A program made the position numbers and the translations under genes. The notes under the pieces were generated by a model, which had not been told where the DNA came from, searched no databases, and saw only the letters and a program-made list of their open reading frames with translations. Positions 1-12,346 of a stretch of 64,000 bases of DNA are shown here, piece after piece (position 1 is the stretch's first letter; every line of letters starts with the position of its first letter). The stretch covers positions 11,461,001-11,525,000 of the forward strand of contig OU015541.1 of the NCBI GenBank assembly GCA_907165065.1. Reading direction: 5' to 3'. The stretch comes from Caprimulgus europaeus. Taxonomy: Eukaryota > Chordata > Aves > Caprimulgiformes > Caprimulgidae.

Positions 1-3000
1 CCTAATAAATATACATAAGACAAAATTATCAGAAGTGTCTACATGAATTAGCATAAAATCAGACTCAAGATTATTTTTCTATACTACAAAATTTTAAAAA
101 GTGTCTATTCTTCACCAGGTGAGAGGCACCCAGAGGAGATGAGTAGCATAGCTAAAACCCCAGCAGTTGGGGCAACTATGTAAGAAGGAAATAAGATAAT
201 CTCCAGCCTTTGCCCAGCCTGATGTGGAACCAGCCTCTTTGTATCCCCCTATAATTCACAGTAATTATCTGTACAAAATGAAACTCTCTGAAGGGAAGAG
301 CTGTGCCCAGCCATGCTCCTGCACAGCAGGGAGCCTGATGGGGAAGGTGCTTTGGTGAGGGTATTCAGGAGCAGCAGGCTTCCAGGAGCTGATTATCTTC
401 CACATTCAGGCTCTTTCTCACATGGTTTCTTGAAGACTCGTAGAGAATTCGAAGGAGAGCGATGCATCGCTCCGTGTTGTTCGTTGCATGGATGCAATCA
501 GTGGTATTATACCTGAAAAGTGACTGGGGAGCATCTGCTAAAGAACCAGGGAAATGATACTCCCATGGTGTTTTCTTAAAGTCTCTGCTGAAGGTTTTTT
601 TTCTTTTTTTTTTTTTTAAGTGCTCTTTTTCACTGTCAGCTGACAATGAACTTTCTGTAAAAGTGCCCAGGAATAGGATGTGCTACCAGTTTTTGTAGCT
701 GTTGAGGGCCTGGCTGTAGATGTTCAGTCTCCTACTATTACCCATGTATTCACTTTGTTCCAGTCCCAGAAATGGGAATTATATAGAGTCAAATCAACTT
801 GACTGTTACCAGGCTTTCACTTTTTATATATATATTAAAAAGACTTCCCATAGCTACTTCTCCGTTCCATGATATTAAGGGAATCAGCCAAAGAATCAGC
901 CAAGAATGCACTGATAATGCAATTACTACTAGATTGATGTTTTTAAATGTACTGTTGTTGACAAAAAGCCCTCAGAAACCTGAAATGTTAATCTGTTTTT
1001 CTTTTGCAAATTGAGTACTGCCTGCTGTGTACATCCCTTTATTACTGTAGGGCTGCTCATAAGCTCCAGGCTGCTGGCATTTATTTATTAAAAAAAGAAA
1101 AAGTATTAAGAAACAGCACTGAAACATTTTTTAGTTGGATTCCAAAACAAGAATAATTGGCAGATAAAGGGAAAAAACAACAAACCAAAACAAAATTTTG
1201 GCCGAAGAGTATTGACAGATGAGAACAGAAGGAGCAGTGTCCATATCCCCAGGGACACAGAGTCAACGAAACAAAGCTGACTTTCACAACTAGTTGTCTA
1301 GACAATCAAGAGGCTTTTTACAGATTGATGCTTATGTTTAATAAAGAGGCCAAACTGCCTGAGTCTGCGTGGAGCTATAAGAAATAAAAAGCAAAAATCC
1401 ACAGAGTGGTGCAAGAGCAGTATAATATAATTGCAGGGGTTTCAGAACACAATCTTTATGAAAATGGGCAGCTTTCTGAGCCAAAAGACACCTTCTGGTG
1501 TCATTTATCAACAGCTGCTTTAGAAACCTGTGGTATGCTACAGTGATCATTCATCAGAAGCTTTCCTGTCATTAATGACCACATTTTTTCCACTTGTTCA
1601 TTTTGCTCCTTTGAAAACAAGGAGCTGCACTAAGAATTCATTTTCTAACTCTAAGGCATGAGAGTCTACACAGGTGCTTTAAGACGATAATTGCATCACT
1701 ATTATCCTTTCTGTAAATATATCTGAGTAGCATCTATAGTGGAAATTTCCCCCAGAAAGTTTCACCCCTGACTTGGAGTGAGGAAACATTTCTAAGGGAA
1801 AAGCAAACTGAAATTCAAGTTGCAATCACCGTTACACCATTACATATAAAGAACTTCAAGTATTAAAAAAAAAACAAAAGGAGAAATAAATCTGCAGCAG
1901 TCACTTACTCGTCATGAGATTTAGGAGAGTTTATTATGTTGCTGAATCCTGCCTCTTTTCCTCTTTGGTTGAGAAAGCACTTATTTTCCTGAAGGACTGT
2001 GTTTTACTGGTGTGCCTCTTGAGTTTCTTTTATTATAATGTTCTTTTATATAGAAAAAACCTTTTTGTTTGTCTGCCAAAAAGAGCAGAAAATATTGTCT
2101 GTGTCATCTGGGTAACTGATCTCCAGTTTTCCAGTTCCACCTGCCTTTCACAGAAAAAAACTACTGAAATAAGACATGGAATCTGAGTGCTTTCTAATGG
2201 AATATGCAGCACATGACAAGAGAAAACACTAGATTGCACTTGGTTAGTGTTTCTGTCTTTCAGTATTCTTGGAAAGGATGTGCTATTACTGTGCTCTTCC
2301 TTCGAGTCCACAGATCAAGGTTTGAAGTAATGTCATCTGTGGTGGAGTTGTAGCACAGCTAGAATGAACCAAGGTTTCATTACACCTTACAAGCAGTGCC
2401 CTGGGAAATTTGTGTTTTTACAATTCCTTTAAACAAATCACAGACAAGACAAATATGAAGAAGAACTCAAAAGCACAACTCTATATCCATAAACCTCCAC
2501 CTGTGCAGGGACAAATATGTGCATGGTTTCAGGGGAGGGTACTTCATGCCTTCTGCAGTTTTGAGGTGTGGGTTTTATTTTATTTATTTACTTCAGTAAT
2601 TCCTCTGGGACACTGAGATTTTGAAATCTAAGGCCAAGGTCAGCAGCTACAGCAGGAGCTCTTGGGGTCTTTGTAGGCAGGAGGTGGAAAGAATAAGTTT
2701 CATTACTTGCCAATACCAGCAGGATTTAGGAACAGCCAAGCCAGCCAGACTGCCAACATCGTGGTGCAGGTTTGGACTGACTGGGAGGACCCTCCCCGAA
2801 AATGGAAGTGTTGAAGGCTCCTAGAAACAGATGCTTTTACTTTTTTCTCTCACTGTAAACACTGGATGGAAGGTTTGCTGCCAGCCTGCATATAAAACCC
2901 TCCCCTGTCTGCTGAACCGACAGCTTGCTTCTGGAGACTCAGGGGTTATGGTTCTAATGCAAAGAGAATAACACTGAAATGAGCACAGAGCATGGTAAAT

Positions 3001-4400
3001 GTTAACTACTAGTGAAACCGTGATTGCTGGCTTCAATAAATCTGCCAATAATTTGAATATTTGCTCTACTCTGATTTTTGCTGTTCCAAATCATTCTTTT
3101 CACTTGTTCTCCCTATGGTTTCATAACTTGGCAAGTCCTGTTTACTGATTAGCCTTTGTCTCGTTCTAAAAAGGAAGGCCAGGGACTTTCTGTCGTCTTT
3201 TAGGTCAGCTGGCTCACTTGCTATAAACATAGCCTGAAAGCATGGGCTGGAACCTGCATACCCAGCCCCATGAGTGCACTTCTGTGGAGCTGGCTGTCTT
3301 CAGGAACAAAGACAAACCTATGTCCAGCTGTCTGCAGAACCCGGACTCCGGTTTCCAAATGTTACTCAGTAGCTGACAACCTTTGGCAAGCAAAAGAGAC
3401 CCTTTTTATACTATCCTGAACATTTAAAAAGCAGTAATAAATAGATGATAGCCTTAGAGGTGTGATTTATTTGTTTTATGAATCACAGAAGAGTCCATAA
3501 CTCATAAAAGATTAAGGCTGAAGCAATTTGTATGGCTCTTGCATTACAAGTGGAGATTAATGTCTTATTTCATGAAGCACCATCATTAACCAGTCTACAT
3601 TACAGTAGTTTAATGTTGGTGACAGAAAGAATTGACTTTTAACATTTTTGAAATATTCTGCATTTTAGTTTGTCTTTGACAGGGGGATTTCTCTGAGACC
3701 TGAGAAATTTTAAAGGGAAGAAATCCTATCTCAGCACCAGCTTTCTTACATACACCTGCACCCCACACCACTATTATGGAGATCCACAAGATCAGCAAGA
3801 TAATGAGGAAAGCTTTCTCCCCACATATAGATTGCTTCAAGGCTTTTGGGACCTTTAGTCATGCTGAGTCACCCTGAGACAACTTTCCTTCATTAGAGTA
3901 TCTCCATTTACAGCTCATCCACCACGACAAGAGTGGCTTTGGCTATAAATGCATTGCAAAAAGCTGGAATACCTCTCCCCATCCACTCTTGCTGCTTCTG
4001 TTTCTGTCAGACCAGAGTAGCTTTGTTTTATTGTTTTTGGGGCTTGTCCCTTTCCAGAGCCATAATTAGTTAAATCTCATCTTTCCCAGGAACCATCATA
4101 CTTATTTTTGAACCACAGATTATGTCCACAAGTGACTTTATATTTCATTGTAGTGTGTCATACCACAACACTACAGTATTGAACACAATGTCATTTACTA
4201 AAATCTATTAAAACACTCCCATTTTAGAAATCCATTACAACCTTCTTCATTGTTATTACCATATCCAAGAATGCCAACGTAACAGGAGAATTAACTTGAT
4301 GAACAGTCCTGCAAAATAGGCCGTTACAACGGTTTCTAAAACATCTTTCAAGGCATCTTTTTCAGCTCATGGATTCTCTTTGGTTTTCTTTATTTTTTAG
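1..4400. other. Non-coding sequence, no gene seen
   Basis: AT-rich DNA with frequent stops in all six frames; the short frames present are chance openings. I see a broken T tract at about 593-619, an A/AC-rich run near 1866-1878, and a TATAAAA string at 2891 with no open frame or splice donor behind it. No tRNA-like cloverleaf, CR1 3' end or tandem array was found. Probably intron or intergenic DNA. Confidence 0.7.
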
Positions 4401-4425
4401 AACTATTTGCTAGCCCTTAGTTGTG
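4401..4425 (+). other. Candidate 25-nt microexon (unverified)
   Basis: A long pyrimidine run ending in TTTTTTAG is followed after 25 bases by a near-consensus donor, GTG|GTAAGTGA. Of the three frames only the first is open, giving about eight residues (NYLLALSC). Real microexons of this size exist in vertebrate neuronal genes, but this peptide matches nothing I recognise. There is no neighbouring exon with compatible phase. Chance pairing of a strong acceptor and donor is the more likely explanation. Confidence 0.07.
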
Positions 4426-7400
4426 GTAAGTGATTATTTGTGCTTTCAAACAAACTCCATGAAAAACGTTTTTCAAGTGGAGATCAAAGAGCAAAGGCAA
4501 ACATAAAAGCAGTCTTATAAAAACTGTGTATTAAAAAACCTAAGCTCCATCCATATGCCAATTACATCCAAACCTCATGGCCCCTTCTCTATGAGGCTTC
4601 TTAAAGGTGATAGAAATGTCAGATGAAGCAAAAAGGGACACATTATAGAGAGGGAAATTATCATGGAGGTGGGAGGTAGCTCTTGGTAACCTTTGACTGA
4701 AGAGTTCTGGTTGGAAAGCACAGCTCCATAGAGCAACGCTTGCAGCACAAACTGTGGTCCCCAATTACTACAGTCTGAGGGCTGTAATCATTTCTAATGG
4801 TTGCAGGTGCCATTAAAACAAAATTTCCGCAAGCTGGGGGGTAAAATGATGCCCTAAACCTACAAAAGCATGCAAACTCTTCAGTCCCTAGGAGGGATTT
4901 GTTCTTAAGAGCTAAGGGCTGGTTTTACTCCCTGAGATCACACACTTCTAAAATTCAAATCTAAAATGAACTTATGTGCTATCCCCCTATGCTTTCCCTT
5001 AACACCTTGGTAGCCAGGTTGTTCATTTTTTGACTTCTGCCAGTGATGGGATGGTAAGGCACAAACCCAAAGATTTCCTCATTGGGCATAACGTTACAGC
5101 TCACTGGAGACCCCAGACACTCAGGCATCTGGAGTAATTATATGGTATCAGTGCTCAGTGGACTTAAGCAAACAGCATAAAAAGCTTCAAGAAGTGCAAT
5201 TATTTTAGATAATTAAACTTCTTGTACTTGCTGACTAAAGTCGGTCCAGATTGTGCTGCCATCTCGTGCAACCATAGCAACTTCTTCCTTCCATCTTGTC
5301 CCAGATTAATGTGAACACCTGGAATCAAAAACCTGAGCCTTGCAGTGAGGTACATAAAACTTTATTGAAGCTTCACGTATGGCAGGGATCCAGTCACACA
5401 GCAGTGATTCACTTTCCAAAGCCCTTTCTCAGCAAGGAGCAGTGCTGGGTTCTCTAGAGACCCCTCTCTTTTTTTTTTTTGTCTGCTTCAAAGTCCCAAT
5501 CAGGAATATTTTAAGGAGATGATTACAGGAAATTACACATTCCTTCAAGAGATGTGAGCCTTCATCACTTAGATTTTAGCACATTAATATTTTCAAAGAT
5601 AGTACACAGCTAAATATGTTTTTGCCTTGCCTTTTGTTTTAACTGGGCTCATTTCAACACTTTAAAGCCCCTACATGCCAACAGGGTTCAATGGCAGCAG
5701 CCTGTGGGCAATTACGGTTACATTTTAGCCTTGGTCATATGTGACTGCTCCTGTAAATGTGGTGAAACACAGTTGGAGTGCATATCCCCAGAGAGTTCAG
5801 TAGGCAGTGCTTTAAGGAAGCCATGGAAAGATAAATGGATGCAGAAGAGGCTCTGGAATTTTGCTTGAAATAATTTTTTGCTTTGCTTTTAATGATCAAA
5901 ACCATTCCTCCCACTGAACCACATAAAAAATACTATTTGTGTCTGTGCCAAAGGTGGAGCATAGTGTAGACCCACTGAAATAAAAGACAAGTGAAAAATT
6001 AATGAGAAACTGGAAACCAGCAGCTCCCACCCTGTGAGCAGTAGTCTTTTATATACTTCTTCCATAGTGAGTATCTCAATGGGGCTAAAATCACAGTAGC
6101 TCCTTTGACTTCAAAGGAGATGCACCGGTTGGGAAGTACAGAAAACAATCTGGAGTGCACTGTACCAAGTCTGCACAACTTAGGAAGAGAAGAGAGCCTC
6201 TAACAGAGCAATTCATCACTCAGGAGAGGAGGGAATATTTTTACTATAAAACAGTTTTAAATAAAGAGGAGAAGCATCTACAGGCGAGCCAGCTTCAACT
6301 GAGGTGCTCATCGCCCCAAAGGGGATGCAGCCTGGACCCTTAGTTATAATTTCTGGAGTTAGAAAGACACGAACAAGTACAACAAAGAAGACTGAGAGGT
6401 ACAAGCAACCTTTTACTGTAAAGCCTTCACTCTCCAAGGTCTGCTCTAGAAGAAATTAGCAGTCTGAGATCATCCTTTCCCAAAACCTGCTGGCACCCAT
6501 CTCCAGGGGCATCACAGTCCCACATTATGTCCTAGAAGGGTCTTTTTTCCCCCACAGTAACTGAAAAGAACCCACTAATTAATTACATCTCTTGTTTTAT
6601 CTAACTATGTGATGTTTAAAATACCAGTTCCTCACGCTCTTTTGGGAAACTTTAATGAAATGAATAGAAGCACTTTCTCTTCTCATCTGTTTAGCAGTCA
6701 TGCAACACAGTTCTCCTGAAAAATGAGAATTTATGGGAAGGAGATTACAAATCATTGAAAATATTAATGTGTGTTCTTCTGTTGTCATTTATGAGCCAAA
6801 AGAAGCTGTCATGCATGTAACATGGAACCAGAAATCCAAGGATTTTTCCTGATCTAGTGTCTTTCCCTGTACATTCATATATTTGTCTTCCATAACATGT
6901 TAGCATGTTTAATAAATTCACTCTATAGTTTTGAAATGATGCCTTTGCAACCTAGGGAGTTCATTATCACCTGCTCACTGGAAGTAGTACCTCTTTAAAG
7001 CCACCATTTCTTAGGAGCTGGATATATAGTGTTTTAATTGCATGTCGTTAAATGCTTTACCTATGCTGAATATTCTGTGTGAAGTCTATGGTGCCATAAT
7101 TTCCTCCCCTGTAATTAACTGAGTTTACATGGCAGTATCTTTTGGAAGGCAGGGAGGTAAAAAGGATCTGCACTAGATCTGACTGAGACCCTTATTTGTG
7201 CTGATACCTGAAGTCTGGACTGTCCTGAGTTTGTGAGTATTACGATGACAAAAGTCAGCAGTATCACATCACTTGTATTCCTGGTAAAGGAAATTTCTGC
7301 TCCTTTTAGATGCTCCTGAACCCAGCTGAGCTCCTCATCCTAGACCCTCTGTAACCTCACTTTTACTGCATCAGATCTCACCAGGCATGCTTCTCTGCCA

Positions 7401-10400
7401 TCATTCAGCATGTTTTAAAAGGCTCTTAGTTAAGGAAACCTCCCAAATCATTGTTTTACAGAAAAAGAAAGAAAGTGGGTGATGGGGTTTGAGAGGCTCA
7501 CCCATGAGTGAGTCAGCATCAAAAAGAGAGAAGCAAGAGATGCTGGACAGCCTGGTGCTGCGTGGACCCACCACCAGCAGCCGTGACTGTGACGTTGGCA
7601 GCCAGCTCTGCTCCAGCACTGCGGAAGTTTCTGCATGTCCCACAGCCTGGTTTGCCATGAGCTCTTGTCTCCTGGCTTCTAGGGGAGGAGGAGTTAAGCA
7701 ACAATTTTACACAGGTACTGGCTGTTCCCCACCATCCTATTATTTTGGTGTGCTCAACCACGCAAACTCTTGCTGCAGCAGTTCCTGGCACGGTGGACAC
7801 CTGTAGACTCACTCTCCTCTACTGATTTTTATAACACTTGCAGGAGCAGCAGCACCCCTGGAACCTCTACACCCCCTGTCAAAGTAGGTTGAAATTGAGC
7901 AATGAGTCCAAAAGTTATTGGGGAGAGGAGGAGGATGTAGACACAGACACACAGACAGCACGATTGCATAAGCCCCGTTCCCATGAGAAACCAGGCTGAA
8001 AAACAAACTGTCCTAACATGGATTCTCATAACTCTGCCTAGTAAGTAGGTCATGCCAGGTCTCAAACTCATGTAATTTTGCCTTTATCACCAATGGGCTT
8101 TCCTCTAGGAGGCAGTCCTGGTTTTGGCAGATTTGACCCCCAAGTTTCAGCTCACTGAGATATCCTTAATGAAAAAAAAAACCCAAACAAACTGTCTCAT
8201 GGGTTAATACAATGCAACGTGGCCTCATACAGCAAGATCTATGCAGTGGGGCAGAATCAGGGAGCTAATAATCTGGCTATGACACTGACCCCACCTGATC
8301 CCACTGCTCTAGGAGACCAGGGGGTCTAAAATTATATTCTAGATCTCTAATGGGTCTCTTCTTCCCTTGAAGTAGGAGAATCTTTTCCATTTATATTAAT
8401 GGGAATTATGTGTTTGCCCTGAAAATAGAATGGACATTAGGCCTGTTCCCAAGAAATAATAATCTTAGCATGCATGCTACAGAGAGGCACTCTTTAAAAT
8501 AAACTGACAAGAAAATATATTAATAAAGGCTGCCTTTCAGTTTAATTCTGAGGGCTCACACTCTCTCCATGCATTTATCTCCCAGCTCATGAACAGACCA
8601 GACCTGCTAAGTGTCAACTAGACTTTTTTGGAGAATCCCAGCAGACAAAAGCAGTCTATTTTCCAAACTTTGCAAACTCCTGGCAGTGGTCAAAGGACCA
8701 GGCATCTAGTAGTCCAGCAAGTCAGGACTCCAGTAAGTCTTGCCATCAGAGGAGCCTCGAGCTCACCCAGAGCTGCAACTTTGCCTGTGAAGGGAAATTT
8801 CATTTCATGTCTCTTTCGTGCCCATGTCAGCTCCAGTGTGTGACAGGGGCTGCTCAGCTGCCTTCCCATTGACCATGTCACAGCTGAAAGGGAACTGGAG
8901 CCATTATTGTAAAAAATTTTTCACACTTATATGTAGAATAGGAAATATTTCTGCAGTGAATCAAACTGGTTTTGGAGCCCTTCCCCATACCTCCATGGGA
9001 ATTGCAATGCTAATTGCTGTGTCTTGCACACAGGCCAAATGTTAGAAGGGATGACCCATTCTGGGCTCTCCTTTGTGCATCTGCACCCTTGGGTAGGGAC
9101 ATTGGGCACAATGCAACTGGACACACAGCTGTTTCAGAGTGCCGAAACCTTCCTGCTTTTGAGTAGTGCCTGCTGGAGATGCTGATATGGGAAGATAGTC
9201 ATACCTCCAAAAGCTGGGCAGCTGTAGGACTTGTGCACAAAGTGGCAGTGATGGAAAACAAGAGCAATCTAAATAAATAAAATGAGAAACCCCACTCATT
9301 TCAGTAGACACATTTATAGAAAAATGTTTTTGGTTTTTTGTTTGTTTTACACATAGAGGAACATTCATTCTCTTTCTCTTTCTTTTCTTTGAAACAAACA
9401 AAAACAAAACCAGAAACTTCTCCACCTTCTATAGTTTAGCAATTGCCTTTTTTTTTTTTCTCCTGTGGGGACTCTTAACAAAAATATATCCCTATCAGAC
9501 TCCAAGTATCCACAAGGAAGTCCCAAATTTAATTGCATCAGACCCTCAGTGCATAGAAAGCACCACAGTGTCAGATTTATTTCCACCAGCTACTTCTTTG
9601 GTCAAGTGTGTGCAAAGGCCCTTACTGAGCTGTCACATAACATTGTTCTTTGTGTATTTATCCCTACAAATTTCCAGGGAGTTGCTCATCAAAGTAATCA
9701 TGGTTTGGTCAAAGGGCTCTTGCTGTATTTTTTCTTCTTTATGCTTGGTAATTATGAAAGGTTGTCACATAAATGTCTGCTCCTCGCACAGTCTGCTGTG
9801 TTCACTTGCTACATATGCTTTCCATAATGTTCCAGTGACAGGCTATGGTTTCATCCAGTCTAGCTGTCTGAAAATGAAATCTGCAATTTTTTGTTTATAA
9901 ATTGGACTTGCATCTCAAATTAAAGGGCTGGTGGCTTTCCAGCTCTGCCCCTTGCAAATCCTTCTGGGAGCACAAGTGTTACAGCAGCCAAATACCCCTG
10001 CAAAAAGGGACAAGCAGAACCACAATAAAAAAGCATATTCCTTTTAGTAACAATTTAAAAAAGCAAAATGTGTGCCCTGTTTTTCTCACTTTTGATTTCC
10101 ATACCGAGTTACTTCAGTTGTGTATGGGAATTTTACAGGTGATATTACCTGCCTTGCATGCAGTGCTACAAATGGAGTTAAAACACTTTGCTGGAAAAAA
10201 GAGGAAGGAACTCAGCTGAGTAGAAAAATAAACATTGCTATAAAAAGTAAAAAAAAAAAAAATATCCTTCCACAATCAGAGATAAATTGCAAAGGAATTG
10301 CAAAAAAATTACCCAGGAACATTATTGGGATTTAGAAAAAAATTGATTTTTCAAGTTTTACCTGCCCATGGAAATAACTAGTGTTCCTTCTGCTGATTTG

Positions 10401-10546
10401 TCCTCCATAAAACTGTTCTATTTTCTGTCACCTAAAAATATCTAGCTCTTTCTGAAAAACTGATGAAGAACTGGACTCCTATTTCTCCTCCCAACATGCC
10501 TCAGCTTGAAATCGTCAGAGCTGTGACGCTCGGCTTCTCTCCTCAG
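4426..10546. other. Non-coding sequence, no gene seen
   Basis: No frame here is convincing. The overlapping frames at 7400-8070 and 9040-9900 lie on both strands and look like low-stop composition, not genes. Low-complexity pieces are an 11-base T tract near 5470, a pyrimidine stretch near 9368-9392, a T12 run at 9448-9459, and A14 at 10249-10262. The A14 sits 17 bases after an AATAAA at 10227-10232. No interspersed repeat was recognised. Confidence 0.65.
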
Positions 10547-10604
10547 CCAAGAGTGTGAACAGCGAGGACAGGATATCTCTCACCTACTTTTAACCCCTGA
10601 AAAA
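10547..10604 (+). other. Candidate internal exon, 58 nt (unverified)
   Basis: The stretch lies between a pyrimidine-rich acceptor (CTTCTCTCCTCAG) and a near-consensus donor (AAA|GTGAGTAT). One frame, starting at the second base, is fully open for 19 codons (begins QECEQRGQDIS, ends TPEK) and finishes exactly at a codon boundary. About four CpGs lie at or just upstream of the acceptor, a local excess in a CpG-poor region. I do not recognise the peptide, and no partner exon of matching phase is evident. It could be a coding exon, a lncRNA exon or a pseudo-exon; the last is most likely by base rate. Confidence 0.15.
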
Positions 10605-12114
10605 GTGAGTATCAAGTGCAAGCTGCCTCTCTAGGTGCTTTTTATGACCAGTAAAGAGAGAACAGCTCTTCAGAGGTGCTACTGACTAGTGACAAATGAT
10701 TTAGTCTAAACACCTATAAGCAGGTGAGGTGAATCCCACCCACAGAGTTTTCTTCTTCCTTGAGGCCAATTAGATCTAAATGCTGCTTCACCGTGATCTA
10801 GTTTCAAGACTTTGAAATAAAGCTTTCAGACAAAAATGTAAATTCAGTGAAAACAAGACCTTTTTGTGGGAAAGGGCTGGTTTCTGATTCCTGTCTTAAA
10901 AACATAGTTAGAGGAAAACAATAGGTGTGGTTTCTACATTCTCGAAAAGCAGAATTTCCATTTTCTGTTTGAAATGAGCCTTGCGTTTGAAATTCACATT
11001 AATGTATAGTCATTTAAAAGTAAAGGGTCAACATAAAAAAGAAACCATTCTACTGGCCCAGCCTTTCCCCTTGTATTTAAATCACAGATCTGAAAAGAAA
11101 TTTCTAATTTTTCCTTTCATCCTAATTTAGATGAGGGAAAAAAAAAAAAAATCAAAACTTCAAACATCTATCTGGGAAATGAAAGCTATTTCCAATACAG
11201 CTTTAATGCTTCATCTACAGCTGAATCACCCCATGCTAAAAGGGTTGAGTTGACTTCACTTGGGTTGGGGGAATCCTGCTGCTACTGTTTTTCATTTCTT
11301 TTTTGCTGTTTGGTGCGACTCCAGCACCAGTCACGGGCTCCCCAGCTGGGTGATGGGACGCTACTGCAAATGCATTGGCCATAAATACCATGAGAGGTGG
11401 TGGGCACAAACTTGGCTGTGTTTTGCTCATGCTCTGAGCCAAAAGGATTTGACCCAGGTCCCATCTGGGAGCCAAGTGAGCAGGTCAGTAAGGTGTAGAG
11501 CCCCAGCTTGAGCACCTACATCTCTGCTCAGACTTGGTGCCTTGCTGGTGTGGTCAAACAAACCCTTGGTGCTGAACCGAAAGGACAAACAAACCCTTTA
11601 ATAGATGCACAAAACCCAGAGGGCAGATTTGCTGCGACTTCTCTAGTAGGTGAGTGGGAGCTTGGCAAAACAACCTCTGCTTTCACCTGGTCAGAGCAGA
11701 GTTGTCCTGTTCCTTGCAGACACAGTTTCCACCCCACAAGGTCCCATAGTGCCCTTTGAGCTGTTGCCACCCGTTAACGCAGCCGCATGAAAACCAATAT
11801 TGAAAAAGAGTTAACATCTCAGCATGAAACTGAGCTGTACTGCATATGCTTTTAACATTAGAAAGAGGAAACGGTTCAGGGAAAAAGATGCAGACCTGGC
11901 AAGTTTTTCTTTGTGGGGGAGAAAAAAAAAGAAGAAGAAGAACTAAAAACGATGAAGGGTTGTGTCTTTCTTCAGATGGAGGGGACAGAGGAGCAGCAGT
12001 GCAGGGCTGAGGGTGCAGATTGGTGCCTGAGAGCTGTTGCTGCTGGTACTGCAGGGTTTAATTTGCAGAGGTAACTGCTTAATTTCTGGCACTGAGTGCA
12101 GGTTTGCTCTCCCA
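10605..12114. other. Non-coding sequence, no gene seen
   Basis: Mostly AT-rich. An A13-type run lies near 11138-11150 and an A/GAA-rich purine run at about 11920-11945. Frames at 11236-11770 are open on both strands, which points to base composition and not to coding. A short CpG group lies near 11771-11788. Confidence 0.6.
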
Positions 12115-12128
12115 GTGACAGCCCTTTC

Positions 12129-12238
12129 CGATGGCAGCCTCCTTGTCTGGCGGCTGCGAGACGGATTTTGCAGCGCTGTGCCGTGCATGCCAGCGTGAGG
12201 AATTGCACCGGCTCTGTGTGATTCAGGAGAGATACTCG
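12129..12238. promoter_or_regulatory. CpG-dense patch (nine CpGs in 110 bp)
   Basis: CpGs begin at 12129, 12151, 12157, 12162, 12174, 12182, 12194, 12209 and 12237, far denser than in the surrounding sequence. The patch is GC-rich but too short for a classical CpG island. Retained CpGs suggest an unmethylated regulatory element, a conserved exon, or recent GC-rich input. A decent acceptor (GTTTGCTCTCCCAG ending at 12114) and a moderate donor (AGC|GTGAGG near 12195) bracket part of it. Confidence 0.25.
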
Positions 12239-12346
12239 GGAACATGTGGAGTGGTGCTGACAAGAGCTGTGAAGTTTGGTGCATTTTTTGATAGCCCCCA
12301 GCTCCTGCATCTATGCAGAAATCTCAACCTTCATTTATTTCAGTAA
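12131..12346 (+). other. Small ATG open frame, 71 codons, in the CpG patch
   Basis: The frame begins with a true ATG inside the CpG-dense patch, has G at +4 but no purine at -3, and runs 71 codons. It starts MAASLSGGCETDF and contains a CRACQ segment. The first two-thirds is cysteine- and arginine-bearing; the last third is ordinary AT-rich translation. Two overlapping - strand frames of about 112 codons are also open, so low stop density is partly compositional. No domain, signal peptide or known family was recognised. It could be a first coding exon that ends early at the donor near 12195, or chance. Confidence 0.1.

Noticed and set aside
2891..2897. TATAAAA string as a promoter
   Set aside because: No CpGs, initiator, open frame or donor downstream; a chance match in AT-rich DNA.
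10227..10262. AATAAA followed by A14, like the tail of a processed retrocopy
   Set aside because: No recognisable mRNA body upstream and no target-site duplication seen. Poly(A)-tailed retrocopies are rare in birds because CR1 does not use poly(A) tails.
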